NCBI GenBank assembly: GCA_030618945.1
Contig: JAUXCI010000190.1
Span: 1-5,262, forward strand
Reading direction: 5' to 3'
DNA: 5,262 nt
From: Flavobacteriaceae bacterium
GTDB lineage: Bacteria > Bacteroidota > Bacteroidia > Flavobacteriales > Flavobacteriaceae
Shown: positions 1 to 5,262 of the stretch, one piece after another
Layout of the letters: each line of letters starts with the position of its first letter
How positions within the stretch are numbered: the stretch's first letter is position 1
Translations under genes and position numbers: made by a program
Notes under the pieces: model-generated
Database searches by the model: none
What the model was told of the DNA's origin: nothing
What the model saw: the letters and a program-made list of their open reading frames with translations, nothing else

Positions 1-662
1 CCAGGGCTACGGCTATTTACAAATATGAGCACGTTCCTTTTGAGACGGCATTTGGAACCATTGTTTCAGTACGCGTAGCCGATGTGATCATGCTATTGGG
101 TATTATTGCACTGGCTTTCTTTTTCCAGACCGAACTGCTCTCCTCCTATTTATTTTCAGATGAATCATCAAACAGCAATTACACAATATACATACTCGTT
201 GGATTAGGAATTCTTGGCCTTGGGTTTTTAATGCTTCTGAAAAAGTCTGAAAACCCATTCGTAAAAAAAATACAGAATTTTCTATACGGACTTTTCCAAG
301 GTGTCCTCAGTATTTTCAAAATGAAAAAGAAATGGGCCTTTATTTTTCACACCTTCTTTATATGGCTCATGTATGTTTTAATGTTCTACGTGGTAACTTT
401 TGCACTACCTGAAACAACACATATGCCCTTTGGTGCAATCATAGTTGGTTTTGTTGTCGGGAGTTTGAGTATGGCTCTTACCAATGGTGGTTTAGGAACC
501 TACCCTATATTTGTAGCCAGTGCCTTTATTTTGTACGGTATTGATGAAAATGCAGCTTTGGCCTTTGGCTGGATCATGTGGACGGCCCAAACATTAATGG
601 TATTGTTTTTTGGAGGGCTTTCATTCTTAATCCTGCCTATTTACAATAAAGAAGAAGACTAA
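1..662 (+). CDS. Lysylphosphatidylglycerol synthase TM / UPF0104 flippase-like membrane protein, 5'-partial
   Basis: Integral inner-membrane protein of the LPG_synthase_TM (UPF0104, MprF N-terminal-like) family. Relatives are linked to lipid flipping or glycolipid handling, but the substrate here is unknown. The frame is open from base 3, so the GTG at 84 is an internal codon and not the start. The residues before it (RATAIYKYEHVPFE, then a VRVAD segment) match the family's conserved cytoplasmic loop. About 219 C-terminal residues are visible and the family is usually about 310-340, so roughly 100 N-terminal residues lie outside the window. Hydrophobic segments fall at about codons 28-50, 57-78, 104-127, 133-160 and 169-192, with a basic loop (MKKKW) before the third. 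The NGGLGTYP motif near codon 155 corresponds to the family's conserved PGGxGxY-like re-entrant motif. The gene ends 36 bp before the ATG of the GHMP kinase on the same strand, so the two could be cotranscribed. Family assignment is fairly sure; function is not. Confidence 0.85.
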   Translation, partial: RATAIYKYEHVPFETAFGTIVSVRVADVIMLLGIIALAFFFQTELLSSYLFSDESSNSNYTIYILVGLGILGLGFLMLLKKSENPFVKKIQNFLYGLFQGVLSIFKMKKKWAFIFHTFFIWLMYVLMFYVVTFALPETTHMPFGAIIVGFVVGSLSMALTNGGLGTYPIFVASAFILYGIDENAALAFGWIMWTAQTLMVLFFGGLSFLILPIYNKEED

Positions 663-698
663 ATAGGTCTTTAAAAAATATTATTTTTGGCTATCAAC

Positions 699-1607
699 AT
701 GCGTAAATATTATAGTAACGGAAAATTACTGCTGAGTGCTGAGTACCTGATTCTTGATGGAGCTCTGGGCTTGGCTTTGCCAACCTCTTACGGCCAAAGT
801 ATGGAGGTTAGCAAAAATTCAAGTGGTGTTTTGACATGGGAAAGTTTTAATGAACAGAATGAGTCATGGTTTAAAGGCGTTTTTAGCTTGAACAATTTTT
901 CAATTGTGCAGCATAAAGGAAATAAAAATGTGGCCATTACGCTTCAAAGAATTTTGCGAAAAGTAAAATCATTTAATCCTGAATTCTTAAGATTAAACAA
1001 AGGAATTCTGGTTAAAACATTTCTGGACTTTCCCAATATTTGGGGTTTAGGAACTTCTTCAACCCTAATCAACAACATCGCTCAATGGGCAAATGTTGAT
1101 GCCTATCAATTATTATTTGAAAGTTTTGGTGGAAGTGGCTATGACATTGCCTGTGCACAAAGCAATTCGGCTATTCTTTATAAATTAAAAAATGGTGTGC
1201 CTGAAAGCTCGACTGTAGCTTTTAACCCTCCTTTTAAAGAGCAGCTCTATTTTGTTCATCTCAATAGAAAACAGGTGAGCAAAGATAGTATCGCAGGATA
1301 CAAAAAAGCCATGACAAGCAGTACAGCTACTATTGAATTGATCACAACCATTACAGAAAAAATGTTAAACTGTGTTTCATTAAACGAGTTCAATCTTTTA
1401 CTTGCCGAACACGAATCAATACTTGCAAAGGTCCTTCAGAAAGCAACGGTGCAGCAAAGTCTTTTTGATGATTTTTCTGGTCAAACCAAAAGTTTGGGCG
1501 CATGGGGAGGAGATTTTATTCTAGCAACAGGTGATCAACAAACCCCAGCCTATTTTAAACAAAAAGGATTTGATACAATTGTTCCTTATTCTCGAATGAT
1601 CAAATAA
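699..1607 (+). CDS. GYDIA family GHMP kinase
   Basis: ATP-dependent small-molecule kinase of the GHMP superfamily (galactokinase, homoserine kinase, mevalonate kinase, phosphomevalonate kinase). It is probably cytosolic and plausibly acts in the mevalonate pathway of isoprenoid synthesis, although the substrate cannot be read from the sequence. The ATG at 699 is preferred to a TTG at 687 because the conserved family N-terminus begins MRKYYSNGKLLLSAEY, which gives 302 aa. Visible motifs are the N-terminal SNGKLLLSAEYLILDGA (6-22; substrate/nucleotide region), the glycine-rich ATP loop GLGTSSTL (116-123), GYDIA (147-151) with a likely functional Asp149, and the C-terminal GHMP motif as SLGAWGGDF (265-273). 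GYDIA occupies the place of the SGxD motif of phosphomevalonate-type kinases. No HMG-CoA reductase or diphosphomevalonate decarboxylase lies beside it here. Spacing to the next gene is 46 bp with no visible terminator. The family call is strong; the pathway role is inferred. Confidence 0.9.
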   Translation: MRKYYSNGKLLLSAEYLILDGALGLALPTSYGQSMEVSKNSSGVLTWESFNEQNESWFKGVFSLNNFSIVQHKGNKNVAITLQRILRKVKSFNPEFLRLNKGILVKTFLDFPNIWGLGTSSTLINNIAQWANVDAYQLLFESFGGSGYDIACAQSNSAILYKLKNGVPESSTVAFNPPFKEQLYFVHLNRKQVSKDSIAGYKKAMTSSTATIELITTITEKMLNCVSLNEFNLLLAEHESILAKVLQKATVQQSLFDDFSGQTKSLGAWGGDFILATGDQQTPAYFKQKGFDTIVPYSRMIK

Positions 1608-1653
1608 TTATGCAAATTCTACAACATAAACCAATTATTTCAAAGCCATAAAA

Positions 1654-2862
1654 ATGGAGCACGTCATTATTATTGGAGGTGGGGCTGCCGGTTTTTTTGC
1701 CGCTGTTAATATCGCCGAAACCAATTCAAATATCCGGGTTAGTATTTTGGAAAAAGGGAACAAAGTGCTTCAAAAGGTAAAAGTTTCGGGAGGAGGAAGG
1801 TGCAATGTAAGCCATGCCTGCTTTGATCCTAAAGATCTTGTAAAATTTTATCCCAGAGGAGAAAAAGAGCTCCTGGGTCCTTTTCATAAATTTATGACCG
1901 GTGATACCATGCAATGGTTTGAGGATAGGGGTGTCAACCTGAAAATTGAGTCCGATCAGCGTATGTTCCCAGAGTCAAACAATTCACAAACCATCATTGA
2001 TTGCTTAGTTTCATCGGCTGAAAAAGCAGGGGTTGAAATAATCCTAAATCAAAATGTCGAAACCATTGAAAAAAACGGAAACCAATTTAGTCTAAGCACC
2101 AAAACTGACGTGCTGCTTGCTGATAAATTATTGATCTGCTCAGGGGGAAATCCAAAAATATGGGAATTGCTAAAAAACCTTGGGCATAAGATTATTCAAC
2201 CCGCACCTTCCCTTTTCACCTTTAATATAAAAGATCCTATCATCTCAGATATTCCAGGTCTTTCTGTTCCAAATGCATTAGTTAGCATCGAGGGAAGCAA
2301 TTTTGAAAGTAGTGGACCGGTATTGATCACTCATTGGGGACTAAGTGGACCAGCAGTGTTAAAATTATCTTCATTAAGTGCTTTCTTTTTGGCTGAAAAA
2401 GAATATCTATTCAAGGTCCATGTGAATTGGTTAAACCAGCCTTTTTCAGAGATTCTTAACCAATTAATAACCTACAAAAAAAGTGCCCCGAAAAAAACGA
2501 TCTATGTACGATCTGTATTCGAAGAAATCCCTAAAAGACTTTGGTCCAAACTACTACAAAGTGCAGAAATAGAAGAATCCCAAAACTGGTCAAACATTTC
2601 TCATCAGCAAATTGAAAAGTTGACAGAAAAACTTACGAATACTGTTTTCCACTCGTACGGAAAGACAACTTTTAAAGAAGAATTTGTAACAGCAGGTGGT
2701 ATTGATTTAAAGCAGATCAATTTTAAAAGGTTTGAAAGCAGATTGCACCCCAATTTGTTTTTTGCCGGGGAAGTATTAAATATTGATGGACTCACAGGGG
2801 GGTTCAACTTTCAAAATGCTTGGACAGGAGGCTACCTTGCAGCTATGGCGATTGCCGAATAA
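1654..2862 (+). CDS. BaiN/RdsA (HI0933-like) family NAD(P)/FAD-dependent oxidoreductase
   Basis: FAD-binding flavoprotein of the HI0933/YhiN/BaiN family, often annotated as aminoacetone oxidase family. Characterised relatives include bile-acid-modifying BaiN and streptococcal aminoacetone oxidase, but the substrate of most members is unknown, and a bile-acid role should not be assumed here. The Rossmann dinucleotide-binding motif IIIGGGAAGFFAA lies at residues 5-17, followed by an acidic ending of strand 2 (ILEKG, 31-35). The family signature SGGGRCNVSH is at 45-54. The C-terminal FAD-contacting blocks are TAGGID (346-351), FAGEVLNIDG (370-379) and GLTGGFNFQNAWTGGYLA (379-396). At 402 aa it matches the usual family length of about 400, so it is complete. 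The start ATG is directly followed by the conserved beta strand, which leaves no sensible alternative. It is on the same strand as the GHMP kinase and converges on the arsC end with a 2-bp gap. Confidence 0.93.
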   Translation: MEHVIIIGGGAAGFFAAVNIAETNSNIRVSILEKGNKVLQKVKVSGGGRCNVSHACFDPKDLVKFYPRGEKELLGPFHKFMTGDTMQWFEDRGVNLKIESDQRMFPESNNSQTIIDCLVSSAEKAGVEIILNQNVETIEKNGNQFSLSTKTDVLLADKLLICSGGNPKIWELLKNLGHKIIQPAPSLFTFNIKDPIISDIPGLSVPNALVSIEGSNFESSGPVLITHWGLSGPAVLKLSSLSAFFLAEKEYLFKVHVNWLNQPFSEILNQLITYKKSAPKKTIYVRSVFEEIPKRLWSKLLQSAEIEESQNWSNISHQQIEKLTEKLTNTVFHSYGKTTFKEEFVTAGGIDLKQINFKRFESRLHPNLFFAGEVLNIDGLTGGFNFQNAWTGGYLAAMAIAE

Positions 2863-2864
2863 GC

Positions 2865-3281
2865 TTATGCGATACTGGCCCGATAGAACTTGTAAAAATC
2901 TCTTTCGATCTCGTCTCTTATCCTTCTGAACTCATTTAATATTTCTTCTTCAGTACCCGTGGCATCAGCTGGATCCTCAAAACCAATATGCAGGTGATTT
3001 GCCACTTTTCCGTTAAAAGTCGGGCAGGTTTCCTTTGCGCCTCCGCATACAGTAATAACGTAATCAAAGGCTTGATTCAGATAGATGTCGACATTTTCAG
3101 GTAAGTTTTTACTAATGTCAATTCCTAATTCCTGCATTACCTGAATAGCTTTTGGATGAACTTCATGCGAAGGTTTGGTCCCCGCAGAAAAAACCTCTAA
3201 GCTTTCATCAAAATCTTTTAAAAAGCCCTCAGCCATTTGACTACGACAAGAGTTACCAGTGCATAGAATCAATATTTTCAT
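2865..3281 (-). CDS. arsC: Arsenate reductase, thioredoxin-coupled, LMW-phosphatase type
   Basis: Cytosolic enzyme reducing arsenate to arsenite so that the efflux permease can export it. The 138-aa protein opens MKILILCTGNSCRSQMAEG, which carries the low-molecular-weight phosphatase P-loop CX5R (Cys7 to Arg13) with an extra Cys12. A second pair, Cys79 and Cys86, sits in VCGGAKETCP. The Cys7/Cys12/Cys79/Cys86 set has the same spacing as Cys10/15/82/89 of Staphylococcus aureus pI258 ArsC, where Cys10, 82 and 89 form the relay that ends in a disulfide reduced by thioredoxin. The Asp in FEDPADATG (Asp103) fits the general acid. All key residues are present and the length is normal, so it is probably active. 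It is the last gene of the ars operon, 24 bp after acr3. No Shine-Dalgarno sequence is evident, which is normal in Bacteroidota. A plain LMW tyrosine phosphatase is unlikely given the redox cysteines and the neighbours. Confidence 0.94.
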   Translation of the reverse strand: MKILILCTGNSCRSQMAEGFLKDFDESLEVFSAGTKPSHEVHPKAIQVMQELGIDISKNLPENVDIYLNQAFDYVITVCGGAKETCPTFNGKVANHLHIGFEDPADATGTEEEILNEFRRIRDEIERDFYKFYRASIA

Positions 3282-3305
3282 AAATATAAATTGAAGATTT
3301 GAAAA

Positions 3306-4334
3306 TTAGTAATATTTTTTCTTGAGCCTTAATGCCACATTAACAAGTAGTATCAAAACGGGAACTTCAATCAAGGGGCCGATGACTCCGGCAAAGGCCT
3401 GATCAGAATTAATCCCAAATATTGCAATGGCTACAGCAATGGCCAATTCAAAATTGTTTCCTGTTGCTGTAAAAGACACCGCAGCATTTCTTTTATAATC
3501 AACTCCTTTCTTTTGGGCAATAAAAAAGCTGATAAAGAACATCAAGGCAAAATAAATGATCAAAGGAATAGCTATTCTTATAACGTCGAAGGGTAATTCC
3601 ATGATCATATCGCCTTTAAGGCTAAACATCAAGACGATCGTTGCCAATAAGGCGATCAAGGTAATGGGCGAAATAAATGGTATGAATTTTCGGTTATACC
3701 ACTCAATTCCATATTTGCCAACCAAAATTTTTCTACTGAGAAAGCCAGCGGCAAAAGGTATTCCCAAATATATCAATACGCTTTGCGAAACTTCCCACAT
3801 TGAAATGTTTACATCGTAGCCCTGAATTCCAAAATACGGAGGCAGAACAGTGATAAAAAGCCAGGCATAAAAACTATAGGTAAAGATTTGAAAGATACTG
3901 TTCAATGCGATCAAAGTAGCTCCATATTCTCTACTCCCTCCGGCCAAATCATTCCATACGATAACCATGGCGATACATCTAGCCAGGCCAATTAATATTA
4001 GACCGGTCATATAACCCGGATGATCTCCTAAAAAGATGATGGCAAGAAAAAACATTAAAATTGGCCCCACTATCCAATTGAGGAACAAGGAAAGTCGCAT
4101 TAGTTTGACATCTTTAAAAATGGAAGGTATCAAGCTATAATCTACTTTCGCTAATGGCGGATACATCATCAGGATTAAACCTATAGCCAGAGGAATGTTG
4201 GTAGTTCCAATAGACAAAGTATTGGTCATCTCTCCAAAATGAGGAAAAATTATGCCCAAACCTACACCTAAAAACATGGCCATAAAAATCCATAAGGTCA
4301 GATAACGATCGAGTAACTTCAATTTTGTCTTCAT
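3306..4334 (-). CDS. arsB: ACR3 family arsenite efflux transporter
   Basis: Inner-membrane permease that extrudes As(III), and in some relatives Sb(III), driven by the proton-motive force. It belongs to the ACR3/BART superfamily and not to the unrelated ArsB family, although annotation pipelines often use the symbol arsB (also acr3). The 342-aa protein has about ten hydrophobic segments (roughly 11-30, 46-60, 80-102, 108-128, 138-165, 182-199, 216-238, 251-275, 290-308 and 313-336). Conserved blocks are [11 protein letters not shown] (56-66), [16 protein letters not shown] (116-131) containing Cys120, the cysteine known to be essential for transport in characterised Acr3 proteins, [14 protein letters not shown] (287-300), and [10 protein letters not shown] (319-328) with the conserved Glu323. 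The length is usual and no break is seen. It lies between the DUF6428 gene (49 bp gap) and arsC (24 bp gap), an arrangement that fits reduction followed by export. Confidence 0.95.
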   Translation of the reverse strand: MKTKLKLLDRYLTLWIFMAMFLGVGLGIIFPHFGEMTNTLSIGTTNIPLAIGLILMMYPPLAKVDYSLIPSIFKDVKLMRLSLFLNWIVGPILMFFLAIIFLGDHPGYMTGLILIGLARCIAMVIVWNDLAGGSREYGATLIALNSIFQIFTYSFYAWLFITVLPPYFGIQGYDVNISMWEVSQSVLIYLGIPFAAGFLSRKILVGKYGIEWYNRKFIPFISPITLIALLATIVLMFSLKGDMIMELPFDVIRIAIPLIIYFALMFFISFFIAQKKGVDYKRNAAVSFTATGNNFELAIAVAIAIFGINSDQAFAGVIGPLIEVPVLILLVNVALRLKKKYY

Positions 4335-4365
4335 ATATTTACTTTCATCCTATTCATATAATGAG

Positions 4366-4394
4366 CAAAAATATCAAATTCAATTAAGAACAAC
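4366..4394 (-). promoter_or_regulatory. Weak candidate Bacteroidota-type promoter ahead of acr3
   Basis: On the minus strand the 49-bp gap before acr3 holds TATTTTTG (4366-4373), a match to the Bacteroidota -7 consensus TAnnTTTG. A GTTG (4391-4394), one mismatch from the -33 TTTG element, lies 17 bp upstream. The box is about 31 bp from the acr3 ATG, a reasonable distance for a short leader. The region is very AT-rich, so a chance match is likely. If real, it would give acr3-arsC some expression independent of the arsR promoter. Confidence 0.18.
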
Positions 4395-4872
4395 AGGCAT
4401 CTGTTGCGCAACATTCCTCCTTTTTTTCTTCAACTGTTTCAATAATCCCACAAACATCATTTGCCTTGCACCGCGCCTCCTCTTCAAACAATTTGACCGT
4501 CACCTCATCCGTAGAGATCTCAATGCCCTGAACAGGCATTATTCCGGTATTAAAACCATCATTGCCATATTCAATTTTAACCTCAGTTGATTCTTTCAAA
4601 GGATTAATTCCATCAACCTTTATAAGTATGGATAATATTTTATCAGTGGTCATATAATCCACTTTATCTGCTTCCTTTGGATTTTCCCATAGCTGTAAAT
4701 GAGTTTCTTCCCAGAAATTTCTCTTTCCTCCACAATCGGTTGTGTCAAACTGAACATTTTTTACTTCGGTTAGGTGGTAACCTGGTGCAACAAAAGCATC
4801 TTGATGATACATAAACTTCAATGCCTTAGCCTTATTTTCTTTCAAAACTTCAATAAACGCTGTTACTTTCAT
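4384..4872 (-). CDS. DUF6428 family protein with cysteine-rich C-terminus (ars operon accessory)
   Basis: This 162-aa soluble protein has no signal peptide or membrane segment. The core resembles DUF6428, a family of unknown function seen beside arsenic genes in Bacteroidota. Recognisable blocks are GYHLTEVKNVQFDTTDCGG (31-49), HLQLWE (58-63), TTDKILSIL (75-83), VKIEYG (98-103) and the RCKANDVCG segment (134-142). Cysteines are C47, C135, C141, C154, C155, C160 and C161. The tail EECCATDACCS carries two vicinal Cys pairs in a CC-x4-CC pattern after a charged linker (EEKKEE). Such pairs commonly bind soft metals and As(III), as in ArsD, so a metalloid-binding or chaperone role is a reasonable inference but is not shown. 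The gene lies between the GNAT remnant (11 bp) and acr3 (49 bp) on the same strand. The start is the only sensible ATG and leads directly into the domain. Confidence 0.85.
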   Translation of the reverse strand: MKVTAFIEVLKENKAKALKFMYHQDAFVAPGYHLTEVKNVQFDTTDCGGKRNFWEETHLQLWENPKEADKVDYMTTDKILSILIKVDGINPLKESTEVKIEYGNDGFNTGIMPVQGIEISTDEVTVKLFEEEARCKANDVCGIIETVEEKKEECCATDACCS

Positions 4873-4883
4873 AATTATATTTT

Positions 4884-5003
4884 TTATATTAAACCTGCTT
4901 TTTCAAATGTTGCCATTCCAGTTGCTATGCCCTGTTTATAAATATCAGCCACCGCATTCCAATGATCCCGTAACATCTTTGCTATGATTATATCAGGATG
5001 CAT
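4884..5003 (-). pseudogene. N-terminal remnant of a GNAT (phosphinothricin/ArsN-like) N-acetyltransferase
   Basis: A 39-codon open frame starts at an ATG 5 bp after the arsR stop and ends in TAA 11 bp before the DUF6428 start. Residues 7-34 contain MLRDHWNAVADIYKQGIATG followed by MATFE. This matches the first strand-helix-loop of phosphinothricin-acetyltransferase-type GNAT proteins, whose N-termini typically read 'M..dw..V..IY.eGIatg.aTFe'. Such proteins occur in ars operons, where ArsN1 acetylates arsinothricin. Full-length members are about 160-170 aa, so some 125 residues are missing, including the acetyl-CoA-binding motif. No further GNAT sequence can fit before the next gene. The frame stays open after ATFE only for KAGLI and then stops, which suggests an internal/C-terminal deletion. 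It cannot acetylate anything in this form. A functional microprotein is possible but less likely. Confidence 0.62.
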
Positions 5004-5008
5004 CACAA

Positions 5009-5262
5009 TCAACAACAATCTATATCAGTGAATTCTTCATCAAAAATATTGTCAAATAATTTTCTGGCCTTTTTCCAGTTTTCATTGTCTATACAATACC
5101 TCACTTTTGGTGGATTCACTTCGCCCTGAATTAAACCCGCGTCTTTAAGCTCCTTTAAGTGCTGAGAAATCGTGGATTGTGCCAGAGGAAGAACTTCGAG
5201 AAGGTCGCCCGTAAAACAAGAATTATTGCTGCTCAGATGCTTTAAAATAATTATCCTGGCAG
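5009..5262 (-). CDS. arsR: ArsR/SmtB family metalloregulator, 5'-partial
   Basis: As(III)-responsive winged-helix repressor expected to bind the operator upstream of this operon and release it when arsenite binds. The last 83 residues are visible; about 20-30 N-terminal residues and the promoter lie beyond the right edge. Visible blocks, numbered from the edge, are ARIIILKHLS (1-10), a helix SCFTGDLLEVLP (14-25), the recognition helix LAQSTISQHLKELKDAGLI (26-44) and the wing GEVNPPKVRYCID (46-58). The C-terminal helix WKKARKLFDNIFDEEF (62-77) precedes a terminal DIDCC. The classical ELCVCDLC arsenite site of E. coli ArsR is absent. Only one cysteine (15) is near it, with others at 56, 82 and 83. 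The terminal vicinal pair recalls the C-terminal As(III) site of Acidithiobacillus ArsR. It is the first visible gene of the operon, 5 bp ahead of the acetyltransferase remnant. It is too short at the window edge to judge its start. Confidence 0.9.
   Translation of the reverse strand, partial: ARIIILKHLSSNNSCFTGDLLEVLPLAQSTISQHLKELKDAGLIQGEVNPPKVRYCIDNENWKKARKLFDNIFDEEFTDIDCC

Noticed and set aside
682..689. TATTTTTG as a Bacteroidota -7 promoter box for the GHMP kinase
   Set aside because: No TTTG-like -33 element lies at the right distance, and transcription would start almost on the ATG, leaving no leader.
687..698. TTG start for the GHMP kinase, adding MAIN to the N-terminus
   Set aside because: The ATG at 699 opens directly into the conserved family N-terminus, and the four extra residues have no support.
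1726..1914. 62-codon minus-strand open frame inside the flavoprotein gene
   Set aside because: It lies wholly within the strongly motif-supported BaiN-family gene, and its translation has no recognisable domain; it is a frame shadow.
2604..2807. 67-codon minus-strand open frame inside the flavoprotein gene
   Set aside because: It overlaps conserved C-terminal FAD motifs of the real gene on the other strand and has no recognisable family.
2859..2868. ATAAGCTTAT palindrome as a bidirectional terminator
   Set aside because: The stem would be 5 bp with no loop and mostly A-T pairs, with no flanking T-tract; it is explained by two stop codons flanking AAGCTT.
3556..3819. 87-codon plus-strand open frame inside acr3
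   Set aside because: It is antisense to conserved transmembrane segments of Acr3, and its composition reflects the complement of hydrophobic codons.
4891..4905. KAGLI end of the 39-aa remnant resembling DAGLI of arsR, as a recombination scar between arsR copies
   Set aside because: The shared DNA is only about 8-9 bases (GGTTTAAT core) and is too short to separate from chance.

Overview
The window is AT-rich. Its start sites lack clear Shine-Dalgarno sequences, and its proteins (a GYDIA-type GHMP kinase, a DUF6428 protein, an LPG-synthase-TM-like membrane protein) are typical of Bacteroidota. A member of the Flavobacteriia is the best guess. This rests on recognising protein families by eye, not on a database search.

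Left part (1-2862, + strand): three genes in one direction. First is the C-terminal two thirds of a polytopic membrane protein of the lysylphosphatidylglycerol synthase TM / UPF0104 (flippase-like) family, whose reading frame enters from the left edge. Second is a GHMP-superfamily kinase with a GYDIA motif, probably an isoprenoid/mevalonate-type small-molecule kinase. Third is a BaiN/HI0933-family flavoprotein. These look like ordinary chromosomal genes.

Right part (2865-5262, - strand): an arsenic-resistance operon transcribed right to left. In transcription order it holds arsR (start lies beyond the right edge), a 39-codon remnant resembling the N-terminus of a GNAT acetyltransferase (phosphinothricin/ArsN-like), a DUF6428 protein with a cysteine-rich tail, an Acr3 arsenite efflux permease, and a thioredoxin-type ArsC arsenate reductase. 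ArsC would reduce As(V) to As(III), Acr3 would export As(III), and ArsR would sense As(III) and control the operon. The DUF6428 protein is a candidate metalloid-binding accessory. The acetyltransferase step seems to have been lost by deletion.

The two blocks converge with only 2 bp between the flavoprotein and arsC stop codons, and no terminator is visible there. No stretch over 300 bases lacks a gene. No rRNA, tRNA, CRISPR array, insertion sequence or long repeat was seen. The most noteworthy items are the unannotated 39-aa acetyltransferase remnant, the Cys-rich DUF6428 tail and the non-canonical cysteine layout of ArsR.
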